DNA of 64,000 nt from Cephalotus follicularis. Taxonomy: Eukaryota > Streptophyta > Magnoliopsida > Oxalidales > Cephalotaceae. The translations under genes were made by a program, and so were the position numbers. Positions within the stretch are counted from its first letter, which is position 1. The number at the start of each line of letters is the position of its first letter. Location: assembly GCA_001972305.1 (NCBI GenBank), contig BDDD01000364.1:205769-269768 (forward strand), given 5' to 3'. Below the pieces are notes generated by a model. The model did not search any database, was not told the DNA's origin, and saw nothing but the letters and a program-made list of their open reading frames with translations. Positions 36,201 through 45,287 of this stretch are shown here, one piece after another.

Positions 36201-37276
36201 TTAATGATCATCCAAATTCAAGTGTGATGTCTAGTAGGAAACCTGGCTCAGAATTTTTTTGAACATCTATTTATGTTTTTTTTGTGGTAAAATAAACAAA
36301 TAATAAATTACTAAGTGTAATAACTTTGTTTTTCTTTCACATGATTTGTTAGGTTAGCAGATGATGTGATTGAAGGATCGGATGGTAGTTTATATTTCAG
36401 TGTTGCAAGCACCAAATTTGGCTTGCACAATTGGTATCTAGATCTGCTTGAGGCAAAACCTTATGGGAAACTACTTAAATATGACCCATTGTTGAATGAG
36501 ACATCAATTCTGCTTGAGGATTTGGCCTTTGCTAATGGTGTTGCACTTTCAAGGGATGAAGATTATCTGGTGGTCTGTGAAACATGGAAGTAGGTGATTT
36601 CATCTGTAAAAACTCCCCATGATGCCATTAAATTCTTTAATTTGCTTTCTAAAGTTCTTCTTGGGGATCAGGTTTAGGTGCCTTAAACATTGGCTGAAGG
36701 GAGAGACCAAAGGGAAAACAGAAATTTTTATAGACAACCTTCCAGGAGGACCCGACAACATCAATCTTGCGCCCGACGGTTCTTTCTGGATTGCATTATT
36801 GCAGGTATTTTTAGGTTTTGGATACTTTTAATCTTTGTTAGACAAATGATCAGGTAACAAATAAAAATTATTAAGTAAACACAGCTCGTGTAATAATAAG
36901 AACATGTGATAATGATAATCCATGAGCTTCATGCTCACATCATTGGCAACTTATATATAAGGATCATGTTTTATTTGGAGACTAACCAGAATGATTGTCA
37001 CAGCTGGCTTCTCCTGGGTGGGAGTTCATTCACACTTCCAAGGCAGCGAAATACTTGGTAGCAAGATCCCAAAAATTGATTATGTTAGTGAATGGAGTAT
37101 CCAAAAAAGCAACGGTCATTAATGTGGACTCCGATGGCAAAGTACTCAAGAAGTTTGACGACCATACTGGGAAGGTTATGTCGTTTGTGACATCAGCTCT
37201 TGAATTTGAGGATCATCTTTACTTGGGTAGCTTGAACACCAATTTCATTGGAAAATTACCACTGACAGTTGGTTGA
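15261..37276 (+). CDS. SSL: Strictosidine synthase-like protein (SSL4-7 type), copy 1, six exons
   Basis: Exons: 15261-15461, 15579-15791, 15921-15988, 36353-36589, 36672-36804, 37004-37276; all introns are GT-AG. The joined frame is 1125 bp, giving 374 residues with no internal stop, the usual length for plant SSL proteins. Residues about 20-42 form a hydrophobic signal-anchor ([20 protein letters not shown]). Beta-propeller segments follow: [41 protein letters not shown], then the strictosidine-synthase domain block [40 protein letters not shown] and [13 protein letters not shown] near the C-terminus. NETS and NGS are possible N-glycosylation sites. SSL proteins are secretory-pathway or membrane proteins; this branch is not expected to perform the Pictet-Spengler reaction of true strictosidine synthase and its substrate is unknown. 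Intron 3 is about 20.4 kb. The start was chosen at the first ATG with the family N-terminus, conserved in copy 2. Confidence 0.93.
16218..17537 (+). CDS. LINE-type ORF1 protein (DUF4283 plus CCHC knuckle), 439 residues, uninterrupted
   Basis: A long open frame of much higher GC than its surroundings. It opens with a proline-rich low-complexity part. Residues about 80-245 resemble the DUF4283 RNA-binding domain of plant L1-type ORF1 proteins ([37 protein letters not shown]). A CCHC zinc knuckle follows ([14 protein letters not shown], around residue 258), then a proline-rich tail. No reverse transcriptase or poly(A) follows, so the element is cut off at its 3' side, the opposite of the usual 5' truncation of LINEs. 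The block (about 16130-17620) replaces roughly 170 bp of sequence found in the other SSL copy, so it arrived after the duplication or was lost from copy 2. It could also be a host DUF4283 gene fragment. Confidence 0.7.
   Translation: MPPPGPPPPVGAPPAPLTSGSPSLAAGVGHSSPSPPLKTFASVLGAPSCNPFCPLSSLPSIPPIPLSPFSLTSFDGLPLLSISPSDYQAAASFAHLTLLAKFASNVPTVNAFDVEVNTTWGLSKPATVGLLDQRHFAIQFQSQEDLSAAWSSVSRVFSNKRFLLLRWSPHRHRDSPLAAVWIRLPGLPIPLHNPSILQAIGDSLGRYLRSDENTIKFKHPRAARICVELDLSKPPPPALFIAVGERKLRQRLVYETRLLYCQHCHLQGHGAATCRSRKRNMSSVSAPQTAPSGTVISGGLLPAGTYSNGLPNPPHPLPVEALHKRPPGVCGNASMAPPLSYQTHTRAVAPADSPLTLPMAPAQALSPPDPLVGSALYPPALSPSPTSPPPFPLCFGLLCPGPTSTPAWMWPGTKSLSSLAFGPLPFTSSSRPNCFSRPS
17640..18500 (+). other. 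Duplicated intronic sequence upstream of the copia relic
   Basis: Matches 57248-57798 and 60604-60950 of copy 2, where it is split by insertion F. It contains a GC-richer stretch (17910-18260) with no recognisable protein. It may be the leader or LTR part of the copia relic, but no matching repeat was found downstream of the pol remains. Confidence 0.5.
18549..18808 (+). pseudogene. Ty1/copia gag remnant, first copy
   Basis: The opening [20 protein letters not shown] matches copia Gag N-termini and the end reads [12 protein letters not shown] just before a stop at 18807. Internal deletions and frameshifts relative to the second copy at 60975-61277 destroy the middle. The Gag protein would build the retrotransposon particle. 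Confidence 0.7.
19102..20594 (-). repeat. Solo LTR of a second copia element, first copy
   Basis: About 1.49 kb separates copia gag from its zinc knuckle. On the minus strand it starts TGTTAGAAATATATGTGTGC, a typical copia LTR start, and it has no internal genes. The other end near 19102 is uncertain: flanking CAGTA/CGACA (CGGTA/CGGCA in the second copy) may be the target duplication, which would place the boundary a few bases earlier. The same solo LTR sits at the same site in the duplicated copy (61578-63071). Confidence 0.7.
20640..23800 (+). pseudogene. Ty1/copia pol remnant, first copy
   Basis: Order protease, integrase, RT, RNase H marks Ty1/copia. Visible parts: a CCHC knuckle KCQNCG followed by HFVTECRL (about 20710); protease WLDSGAC (about 20886); the integrase zinc region [20 protein letters not shown] with [14 protein letters not shown] (21275-21515); the integrase core [20 protein letters not shown] (about 21690); RT with [18 protein letters not shown] and [11 protein letters not shown] (22560-22754); the RT active site reads YVDTTLI instead of YVDDMLI (22877); RNase H with [20 protein letters not shown] and a C-terminal [12 protein letters not shown] (23410-23760). 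Many stops and frame changes. No LTR pair was found around it, so its borders are unknown. Confidence 0.85.
23801..24279. other. AT-rich intronic sequence between copia relic and element B
   Basis: No coding or repeat boundary is recognised. It may include the 3' untranslated part or LTR of the copia relic. It ends at the AAAAC target duplication of element B (24280-24284). Confidence 0.5.
24285..24779 (-). repeat. 3' LTR of element B
   Basis: Starts TGTTGATAC and ends CGTATCA on the plus strand. The TATA box complement TATTTATA is at 24538-24545. One of the two G-boxes is changed to CACATG here. The purine-rich tract lies just to its right (24780-24802). Confidence 0.95.
25277..28058 (+). 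pseudogene. Antisense extra gene of Tat element B (PF04195-like)
   Basis: Same three-exon gene as in element A. Exon 1 starts at ATG 25277 ([12 protein letters not shown]); the conserved block [14 protein letters not shown] and [13 protein letters not shown] is intact, then comes TAG at 25733-25735, the same codon position as the stop at 2642 in A, followed by TGA at 25739. A 1-bp deletion near 25860 shifts frame. Exon 2 (about 26331-27061) has [17 protein letters not shown]-like helical sequence and an expanded 24-bp repeat at 26601-26750. Exon 3 (about 27139-28058) has the coiled coil, then [40 protein letters not shown] and an acidic Pro-rich tail ending PSEDEN. Introns are at the same places as in A. 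The TATA-containing leader segment is deleted. Function of these proteins is unknown. Confidence 0.85.
26601..26750 (+). repeat. 24-bp tandem repeat inside exon 2 of antisense gene B
   Basis: About six units of the type GGAGGCCGCGGAGGCCAGGG, with one unit short by a base and one shortened to about 15. Element A has only about one unit here. In frame the unit encodes eight charged, helix-prone residues; the irregular units change the frame. Confidence 0.7.
28075..28150 (+). terminator. Probable polyadenylation region of antisense gene B
   Basis: T-rich sequence followed by AATGTAATTTTC and AATGAAATACAAAGC, matching the region after the antisense gene in element A. Confidence 0.5.
28590..28665. 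repeat. Short palindromic minisatellite of element B, about three units
   Basis: The same 23-bp unit as in element A, with cores like CTCCTCGGGGGGAG, in the same position between the convergent antisense gene and pol. Confidence 0.8.
28896..30169 (-). pseudogene. Integrase region of pol, element B
   Basis: H2C2 zinc region [11 protein letters not shown] with [10 protein letters not shown], then the core with VIVSDN and [12 protein letters not shown]; the usual Glu after QA is Lys here, as the plus strand reads CACCTTGGC where A has CACCTCGGC. That removes the expected catalytic acid. The 170-residue C-terminal stretch (28929-29441) is open, with [19 protein letters not shown] and [19 protein letters not shown], and ends at a TGA where A has TGG. 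Frame changes near 29700 and 29850 break the core. Confidence 0.85.
30173..31209 (-). pseudogene. Tandem RNase H regions of pol, element B
   Basis: 30796-31209 is the RT-linked RNase H ([39 protein letters not shown]). 30533-30814 and 30173-30466 carry the second, Tat-type RNase H with [20 protein letters not shown] and [20 protein letters not shown]; the catalytic-type VDGSS and SDSQL motifs are kept. One stop near 30470 separates the halves. Confidence 0.85.
31213..32040 (-). pseudogene. Reverse transcriptase of element B, 275-residue open stretch
   Basis: The longest pol frame in the window. It contains [80 protein letters not shown] and [11 protein letters not shown] with the paired Asp intact. 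It joins RNase H after one stop near 31212 and protease upstream through a frame change near 32090. On its own it is a nearly complete RT domain, but the surrounding polyprotein is broken. Confidence 0.9.
32089..32672 (-). pseudogene. Protease region of element B
   Basis: The protease motif is [13 protein letters not shown] (32540-32580), closer to canonical DSG than in A. After a one-base shift near 32455 the second block continues as [12 protein letters not shown], where A has GRPSLN. Otherwise collinear with A. Confidence 0.85.
32715..34463 (-). pseudogene. gag of element B
   Basis: Start ATG at 34461-34463 (MPRRNNNN). 33325-33849 is a 174-residue open stretch covering most of the gag capsid domain: [52 protein letters not shown] and [15 protein letters not shown]. 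Frameshifts near 34280 and 33860 and stops near 33317 and 33225 break the whole. The C-terminal zinc region lies near 32960-33000. Confidence 0.87.
34489..34506 (-). other. Primer binding site of element B
   Basis: Minus strand TGGCGCCGTCTGCGGG next to the 5' LTR, matching the first nine bases expected for tRNA-Asp priming. Confidence 0.75.
34508..35001 (-). repeat. 5' LTR of element B
   Basis: A 494-bp repeat. The TATA box complement TATTTATA is at 34760-34767. The G-box near 34972 (GACACGTGG) is kept; the other has decayed to CCATGTG. TSD AAAAC follows. Confidence 0.93.
35007..36352. other. Remaining intron 3 sequence with a possible solo LTR (35440-35965)
   Basis: Most is AT-rich without genes. 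The block 35440-35965 differs in composition. It has a G-box (GACACGTGTCC near 35482), a TATA box ACTATAAATA (35683-35692) and a pyrimidine-rich stretch, and ends TTTTCTGCATCA, all features of an LTR. No matching second copy and no clean target duplication were found. Confidence 0.45.
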
Positions 37277-38858
37277 TATTGGAATTCTCTGCTAGTCAAG
37301 TGATGGAACGTGTCTATCTAAAAAATCTTTTACTCTTAAGATGTGTGTCCTCTCTATGGCTTCTTGCCTGGTGGCACATAATCCTGTAATATGTTATATT
37401 TTATTTAGTAATAATAATATTCTCTTTATGATAATATATGCATTTTGTAGCGTATTTTTTAATTATTTTACGTTATAGTTATTATGATAAAATCTAAAAA
37501 AATCAAAATAATATAAATATAAAAAATAAATATCATGATAGTGAGATATAATATATTTATAAAACTTACAGAATTATTAAACTGAGACTTAGAATATCAT
37601 AACATGAGTAGATGATCAAAATAAAAGTTAAACCCAGTCCTTTCCAAATAAAAATTCAAACTAAAATGTATAAGAAAAGCTAAAACAAATTCTTTGTAAG
37701 TAAATGTTTCCATAAAAAAGAATATGATCCGGGTGTTATTGCAGGAAAATATTTTATTTTAGCTGATTATTGAATGTTTAACACCTTTTCTTATCATTTG
37801 TTAATTGGTGGACAGAGTCTTGAGGTTAACTTGATCGATTAAGAATTTTAGAATATTACCTTGCAGTTCTGTATAAAGTCTCACAAGGTCATGCCACCAG
37901 AAATTTCTTTGTGAATTCCTGGGCCGAATTGGATCATATAGTTGGCGAGAACTATTTTTCTTAAGACCAAAATGAAAACAACAAGAAGAAAAATTAGTTT
38001 TTTCCAACTAAAGTTCATATTTATAAAAAAAAAAATTTGGGGACGGATTGGTTTTTAACATGGAAAGGGTGTCATTTTATGATTTGTAGCTTAATTTTCG
38101 GATATTGAGCCATTATTATAAATGGTTTAGAGTTTAAGTTTGACATAGCACCTAAACTTATATGATTGTCAGCCTAAGTCAGTCAGTCTGATGAGTTGAA
38201 ACCACGAGAGTATGACTACCAGAGTATCAACACGTACATATCATTCACGACATTAACATTTAAATTATGTATTTATTTATGTTTTTAGATAAATGTTTTT
38301 ATAGTTTTGTTTTGAAGGGCTGAACCCTATTTATGATTCGTGTTTTGATAATATGGTTGAGGCGGAGCCCAACCCATGCACAATTTTTATTTATTTCTTG
38401 TGGTCTGCTGAGAGCTGAGCCCACTTTATAAATTATGTTTTCTTATAGGGGTATAGTCCGATAAACGGATACTACATGCCTGATTTTTGTAAAAATTTAA
38501 GAGTTAAAATTATTTTCAAGTTTTTGTTGAAAAGTTCAATTTTATGATTTTAAATTTTCATTTACTACTTTAATGTTTAATGAGTCAGGCTCTTTTTCTG
38601 TATTGTTTATATTTAATAACTTTATTCTGTTGACGGACTGAGTCTGATAATTAGTTTTCTATTTATGATGAGATGGGCGGGGCCCAAACCTATTCTTTGT
38701 ATTATGTTATTGAAATCTGTCGACGGATGGCAGTATTGTTGGGTTTTAAGATAGAAGTGTTTATCAGGTTTTTCAAATCCGGTTATAGGTCCGTTAAACG
38801 GATACTACATGTCGAAATTTCGTAAAATTTTATACTTAGTTATTTTTTACTTTTCAAA
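37277..38858. other. Intergenic sequence downstream of SSL copy 1, with an old repeat
   Basis: No gene. A 23-base phrase around TAAACGGATACTACATG occurs at 38456-38480 and again at 38789-38813, each preceded by a decayed segment with GAGCCCAA / GGGCCCAA. It is probably the remains of an old LTR with internal repeats. It ends at the AAA target duplication of the CACTA element (38856-38858). Confidence 0.5.
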
Positions 38859-38990
38859 CACTACAAGAAAAACGGACAACCGCGAGGACAAATGACGATG
38901 ACACTTTAATTTCCTCGCTGTTGAGCAGTTTAATTATTTATTTTTTAAAAAAAGCATGGCGAGGGCACCATGCCCTAGCCCACTCTTAAA
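38859..38990 (+). repeat. Left terminal and subterminal region of the CACTA element
   Basis: The terminal CACTACAAG is followed by GCGAGGACA, CCTCGCTG and GGCGAGGGCACCATGCCC. These short inverted motifs are shared with the right subterminal region and are the kind of sites bound by TNPA-type proteins. Confidence 0.75.
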
Positions 38991-39359
38991 TCTACATATC
39001 AGCTTCCCTTCTCTATTTTCTCTTTCACCACCGCTTCTTATTATTCTCTCTTTATCTCTCTGATCCGATCAACTCTCTCCAAACGCGAAGTTTACATCGT
39101 TGTAATCGCACCGTCCGATCGCACCCACGTCGTCCACGCCATCCACGCCGTCCGATCGCACCAGATTGCGAAACGCCAACGTCGTGAGATCGCCCCATCA
39201 AGCGACGTGCCACCAGATCGTGAACCAGCACTAATCGCCTCACTCCATTCATGTGTTTTTTTATTTAACTTTAATTTATGTAATTTTTTATTAGTTATTT
39301 TTAATATATATGTATAAACTGTTAAAAATATATATAATATAACTTTAAATATTTTTGTG

Positions 39360-39640
39360 TGCATGCTACTTGGTGAGGTTGAGATTGATTTCGTTACACT
39401 TTTAATTGTTATTCAGACTTCTGTAATGTTTGGATGTCTTGAATTAGGCTTGCAATTACTTCAAATTGTAATTAAGTTTAATTATTGTGATGATATGTTT
39501 ATAGTAAATGCATTGCTTAATATGTATATTGATGTGGGAAGTTTAGAGTTAGCGCGTGAGTTATTTGATGCCAGCCCCACCTGTGATGTCGCTTTGTGGA
39601 ATTCTATGTTGTTTGCATATATGTGTGTGTGTGTGTGTTC
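39360..39640 (+). pseudogene. Captured fragment of a pentatricopeptide repeat (PPR) gene
   Basis: An open frame reads CLELGLQLLQIVIKFNY, then DMFIVNALLNMYIDVGSLEL and ARELFDASPTCDVALWNSML. This is a PPR pattern (about two repeats) of the kind in plant organelle RNA-processing proteins, with no start, end or targeting signal. It lies between the CACTA left end and the transposase gene, so it is best explained as a host gene piece carried by the transposon. It runs out at a (GT)n stretch at 39620-39640. It has no likely function of its own. Confidence 0.75.
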
Positions 39641-39644
39641 AATT

Positions 39645-40167
39645 TGCTGATTTTAGTGACTTATGTGAAAAGATTTGTGTTCAATTGATTTGGAGCCTAA
39701 TCCGAGGGCCCGAATCCATTAGATTCAATCCCACTCAAAATCTAAGTTTGCATTGGTTTATGGTTGGAATTTATTATAGAGTTCAGTTACATACAAATTT
39801 GAGAGAAACCTTAGATTCTCGTTCATAATTCGTTCAATATGAGTGAATTATGAATTGTCCAGTTCAGACAGTTCTCGCATACGTACGTCCACTGTAGGAT
39901 ATATTATTATTTTGTGTACATAATTTTCTTCAAGAAACTTTTGGTTACACTCCTTAAACATGTTCCTCGGATGCATAATTAAACCGATTGATTCAGTTTT
40001 ATTCGTATATTTGAGGAACCTATGCACGTGGGATAACAATATTAGTGGAGGTACGTAGTCGGGAATGGGATATGGCCACACCTTTTAGAGTTAGATGGTG
40101 AGATACACTTCAGAGAATGCATTTTGAGAAAATAATACTTGAATCTAACACCCTACTTGTAGAAAAA
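39645..40167 (+). other. CACTA leader between PPR fragment and transposase gene
   Basis: No recognisable coding. It is probably the promoter and 5' untranslated part of the transposase gene, judging only by position. Confidence 0.4.
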
Positions 40168-43100
40168 ATGTTTGTGGACAGGAGTTGGATGAGTACGCGG
40201 ATTGTCCGGGGGTTACTAACGAAGGAATTTAACAGGGGTGTGCTCGCTTTCCTAGATTTTCCATTCTCAAATGAAGAGTTTGTCTGGAATAGTATGATAA
40301 AATGTCCTTGCAAACGTTGTAAGTTAAGGACATTTGGAACTCGATCTGAAGTGCGGTTACATTTGTTGAAGAACGGTTTCACCCTCCATTACACATTGTG
40401 GGATCAACATGGGGAAAGGAGGGAACGTCATCGGGCTGAAGTAGAGCAGCAAGCCCCCTTGGGTCCGAGCAATCCTTTTGTTGATCTCATAATGGATGCT
40501 GGGGGGTTTGAGTTTGATATTCGTGAACATGACGAGACGGCCGATGAACTTCAGAATCCCAATGCAAATAAATTCTATGACGTACTTAAGGATGCGGATG
40601 AACAGTTGTGGAATGGATGTAAAAAAAACACCAAGATGTCTATGATAACACGACTCATGAATGTCAAATCCAAGTATGGGATTCCTAACGAAGGGGCTGA
40701 GGAAATTCTTCAGTTCGTTAAGAGCGGAATGCCTGAGGATGAGAAGTTGCCGGAGTCTTATTACAAGCTGAAACAAATTATGAAGACATTGGGATTAGGC
40801 TACAAAAAGATAGATGCATGTGTCAATAATTGTATGTTGTGTTAAGGGGATCAGCACAAGTGTGCTACAAAGTGTTCAACATGTAATCATCCTAGATTCA
40901 AATCTAGTGGTGGCGGAAAGAGAAAGAAACAAGTACCTTACAAGGTTTTGCGTTACTTTCCAGTGGCACCAAGACTTCAGAGGTTGTTTCAATCAGATAA
41001 AACATCTGCTGATATATGAGGTGGCATAGTAAGAAGAGGAAGGATAATGACGGTGACGAAGTGGGAATGGTACACCCGGTTGATGGTGAAGTTTGGAAGC
41101 ACTTTGATATTACTTTTCCATCTTTTCCTGCAGAGGTTGGCAATGTTAAAATAGGATTAGCAACGGACGGGTTTTGTCCTTTCGGGGTTAGTAGTAGTGT
41201 TTACTCTTGTTGTCCTGTTTTTGTTTTCCCATACAATCTTCCACCTTGGTTGTGTATGACGAAACCATTCATATTCTTGTCCTTGATTATACCTGGACCA
41301 AAAAGCCTAGGGAAAGATATTGATGTGTTTCTGCGTCCACTTGTTGACGAGTTGAAGATGTTGTGGGAAACTGGAGTTGAAATCTATAATGCATCGCGCA
41401 AGAAGAACTTTCAGATGAGGGTAGCTTTAATGTAGACAATTAGTGACTTTCCTGCCTATGGAATGCTGTCAAGCTGAAGTACTCATGGTCATTTGGCATG
41501 CCCCTACTGCATGGGTCCGACTAAGGGTTTTAGATTGAAGTATAGTCGGAAATTTTCGTGGTTTGACTATCATCGTCAATTGTTGCCCACAGACCACCAG
41601 TTTAGAAGAGACAATAAAAAATTCTTGAAGGGTAGACGGGTGACCGAGGTGGGTGTAGAGAGGTTATCAGGGGAAGAGGTAGATGATCAACTCCCCGAGT
41701 TGAATGAAGTTGTGTTTGAAAAAGGTGTACCAACTAGTAAGATTCCTGGGTTTGAGAGAGTACACAATTGGACTAAGTGAAGTATCTTCTTCGAACTTCC
41801 TTATTGGAGTAAAGTACTAGTCAGACACAAGTTGGACGTCATGCACATCGAGAAGAATGTGTTTGAAAATATATTCAACACGGTCATGAATGTGAAGGGA
41901 AAATCGAATGACCACATACAAGCTCGACTTGATCTGGAAGAGTTGAGAATAAGACCTGAATTGCATGTAGAAGAAGTGGATGGGCGGTTCATATTGCCAT
42001 CAGCAAAATATTCATTGAACGGTGAATAGGTCAGACAAGTTTGTGAATGGATGACAAAGATTAGGTTTCCGGATGGATACGCCTCAAACATATCTCGGTG
42101 TGTGAATGTTTCAGAGTGTAAGGTTTCGGGATTGAAGAGCCATGATTGCTATGTCTTCATGCAAAGGCTTCTTCCAATTGCATTTTCTGAGTTCATGCCG
42201 AGAAATATCATTGACGTGTTAGTAAAGGTCAGTGATTTTTTTCAAAATATATGCTCAACATCGAACAGTGCTGCGAAGATGGGCTTGCTCTAGAGTAATA
42301 ATGTTCAAACAATTTACAAAATGGAGAAGATATTTCCTCCATCGTTTTTTGATTCGATGGAGCATCTTCTTGTCCGCTTAGCTTACGAAGCGAAAGTATG
42401 TGAGCCGGTTCAAAATATGTGGATGTATCCAATTGAGAGGTACAGTTACTCGTTGTTTCTCTTTCTAAGAATGTTTATCTCTTTGTCATGCATTCTAATT
42501 GCATTTTTAATTGCAGAGAGCTATATGATCTTAAAAAGATGGTGAAGAACAAAGCTCGTGTGGAAGGGTCGATTGCCGAGGCATATATTGTTCGCAAGTT
42601 GACAACGTTTTGTTCGTATTATTTCGAACCTGATGTCCCGATGAGGTTGAATAGACATGAGAAAAACTAGGATGGGGCCGCCGTTGCAAGTATCGGATTG
42701 TTATCCGTATTTACTCATCTCGGTAAAGCACTGGGCAAGACAGATAAAATACATATGACAGGCAAAGAATACGAGGCTGCATATTTGTACATCCTTCTGA
42801 ATTGCGATGAAGTCAGCCCTCTGGTTGAGTAAGTACACATATATATTGTACTAAGTTTATACTCTATTTATACGAATTGTGCAATTTGAACGTATCTCAC
42901 TTATATTCTTTATTGTAGTGAGTACGAACAACTAGTCAGTGAATTAAACCCTAACATTACCCCCAAACAAATTGAGGAAGAACGCGATGCACACTTTTTG
43001 AAATGGTTTCAAGGCTGTGTAAGTAATGCCAAAATATGTCAACAAAGCGTCTATAAGTTTCATAATTTTTAATTGTTGATGTTGATTTCTATATTACGTA

Positions 43101-43844
43101 TATACATTGCACACTTAATAGGTTACGAACGACAAGGAAGTTGATGCTCGTCTACGAAATTTAGCAAGTGCACCTGCTACAAAAGTGAGGTCATGGAAGG
43201 GGTATGTCATCAACGGGTACAAGTTTCACACTAAAGATGCATTGAGGACCTCAACAACTCAAATTGGGGTGTCATGATCAAGGGAAGCACTTGGAATGAT
43301 AGTTGTAGTGACTTCTACGAAGCCTTGGTCGACATTGTGGAGCTTGATTTCTACGGAAAAGACAACAAAGTTGTTTTATTCAAGTGTGATTTGGCTGACA
43401 CTTCGGAGAGAGGTACCATAGTGGATGAGTTTGGAATTGTTCGTCTGAACCCAGAAAAGGAACTCCCTACATACGAGCCGTTCATGCTGGCAAGTCAAGT
43501 TGTGCAGGTTTTCTACGCAACCAGCATTTTCAACGATCGTAGGTACAAATGGTGGTTGACATTGCAAGAAGATGTTGCCAGAAGATGTCGCCAGTGGGCC
43601 ACTACGGTCATTTGTAGCTGATTTAAGTCCTGAAAGTGAAGATTTCCTTCGAGGAGATGGGGAAGGGTAGGAGGTAGTATTGCCTCCAAATGTTCGAATA
43701 AGGGATCCTACGTCAGACCATGACAATACGAATGACAAGGAAGATGAATGGGAAGACGATATTTCTGACACGAATGAGGAGGACGGAGTAATGGAATATG
43801 ATTTCGATAGTCAAGACGACATGGATATTGATAGCATAGATTAA
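40168..43844 (+). pseudogene. TNP2-type CACTA transposase (Transposase_21 with DUF4218 and DUF4216)
   Basis: Start ATG at 40168 (MFVDRSWM, typical of the transposase-associated N-terminal domain), with zinc-binding CPCKRCK. The TNP2 core includes EILQFVKSGMPEDEKLPESY, CSTCNHPRFK, GLATDGFCPFG (acidic catalytic candidate), FLSLIIPGPKSLGKDIDVFL and LDVMHIEKNVFENIFNTVM. DUF4218 follows at 42320-42670 (WMYPIER, with an intron at about 42440-42516), then DUF4216 at 43274-43600 (VELDFYGKDNKVVLFKCD) and an acidic C-terminus ending at 43842-43844. Stops near 40843, 41434 and 41474 (where TGG is conserved in the family) and frameshifts near 41015 and 43260 inactivate it. The protein would cut and rejoin the CACTA ends in the nucleus. 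Confidence 0.9.
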
Positions 43845-43997
43845 ACTGTAAGTTAATAGTGTAGTATATGTAGTAAATAATGTTTGCAATAGTATTCTTA
43901 ATCTTCTAATTTGGCATGACATTATAATTTGATAATATATAGTAGGACAACTGTATATAGTTTGTATCGTTTTTAAATACGACGAGTTCTTGCAGAT
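43845..43997 (+). other. Spacer between the two CACTA genes
   Basis: An AT-rich 150-bp gap with no coding, before the ATG of the second gene. Confidence 0.5.
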
Positions 43998-45287
43998 ATG
44001 CCGCGTAGAGTCACTCGTTCCTCTATTCCTGGAGATTCCACCACAACATCTGGATCTACACGTCCCAAGTTAGACTCCATGGAGTTAGATACACGGGAGC
44101 AGGATACCGATGTTCCCAGCACTAGCAAGGAAATTTTTTATGCCACGATAATTGACCTTAAACTATTTTTCGTATTGTAGAAACTTTTTTGTTATATTTT
44201 TTTTATACATATTTACAGTCAAACGTAACCATATGTTTGAATCAGGCTCTTATCAGGGACGAATGAGGGGAGCTAGTAGGGGGGCGGACTTGCCCCGTAG
44301 GGGGTGGAGGATTCTAGGCTTGTTCGGCATATCAATGCCAATGGGTAAGTAACAAGTAATTTAAGTACATTTTTTTAAAACTAACCTATCATGTTGGTGC
44401 TAATATTTGTTTAATTGCAGGTGTTTTGAGGACATGAATGTCAAGAATACCATAGCGGCCCTCATCAAGGGCAGAATACTGCAACCTTGGACCACGTGGA
44501 GGCAATGACCTGATTCAGAGAAGGAACTACTGTGGGAGAAGCTACTAGTGAGTAAAACTGTTGCAGTTAACAATTAATATTATTCAGGATATTTTTATTT
44601 TCGTTATTTGACGTTGATATTTTGTAGGACTACTTCCACTTTCTGTCATCTAATGCATACAGCATACCTATATTCTACAGTTACGTGCAAGAGAATTACC
44701 CAAAGTGGATGCGTAACTATAGGAAGAAGGCAATGACCGGTACTGGTGTGCGTCAGATGAGTCCTGAGTGTAGGCAGCATCACCCTACAGAGATACCACA
44801 GCCAGTGTGGGATGAAATGGTGAACATCTGGATGTCCGAGGATTTTCAGAATAGGGCAAAAACAAATGCATCCAATATAGGGCGAACGAAGCACACACCA
44901 CCTACACTGGCGGTAGTTACACGATGGAAAGACAACTTAAGATTTGGGTGAGTAATAAACTTAATTTGTAATTATGGTGTTTAATAAATTTAATTTGTGT
45001 TTCAAACTTGTTCGAAATAGCATTTGACTTACAGGATGCCAAGGGGAAACAGGCCGTGGATGTATTCTATGACACCCATCGGAGGGTCGGCGAGTGCACT
45101 CTTCCACCTCCTATTGTAGTGGAAAGGATGGTGAGTCACAAACTGTAATGAATATGTTAATTACCCTTTATATGTCAATTACTTAACTGATTAATTAATC
45201 TTGTATTTTTTATAGGAGAAGTACAAGGCTGCTACCGGCTCATATACTGTGGAGGGGCCCGACGGTATTAGTAGGCCGACTCCCTTT

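Larger units (their letters stand above)
15989..36352 (+). other. Giant intron 3 of SSL copy 1
   Basis: The donor is AAAATTAG|GTAACT at 15988/15989 and the acceptor is TTTGTTAG|GTTAGC at 36352/36353; the split codon AG|G gives the Arg expected in the protein. The intron carries a LINE-type ORF, a decayed copia element with a solo LTR, the full gypsy element B and a possible solo LTR. Nothing in it interrupts the flanking splice signals. Confidence 0.85.

Noticed and set aside
39092-39364. Minus-strand open frame near the CACTA left end
   Set aside because: Lies over the GC-rich subterminal and leader region; composition-driven and without family similarity.
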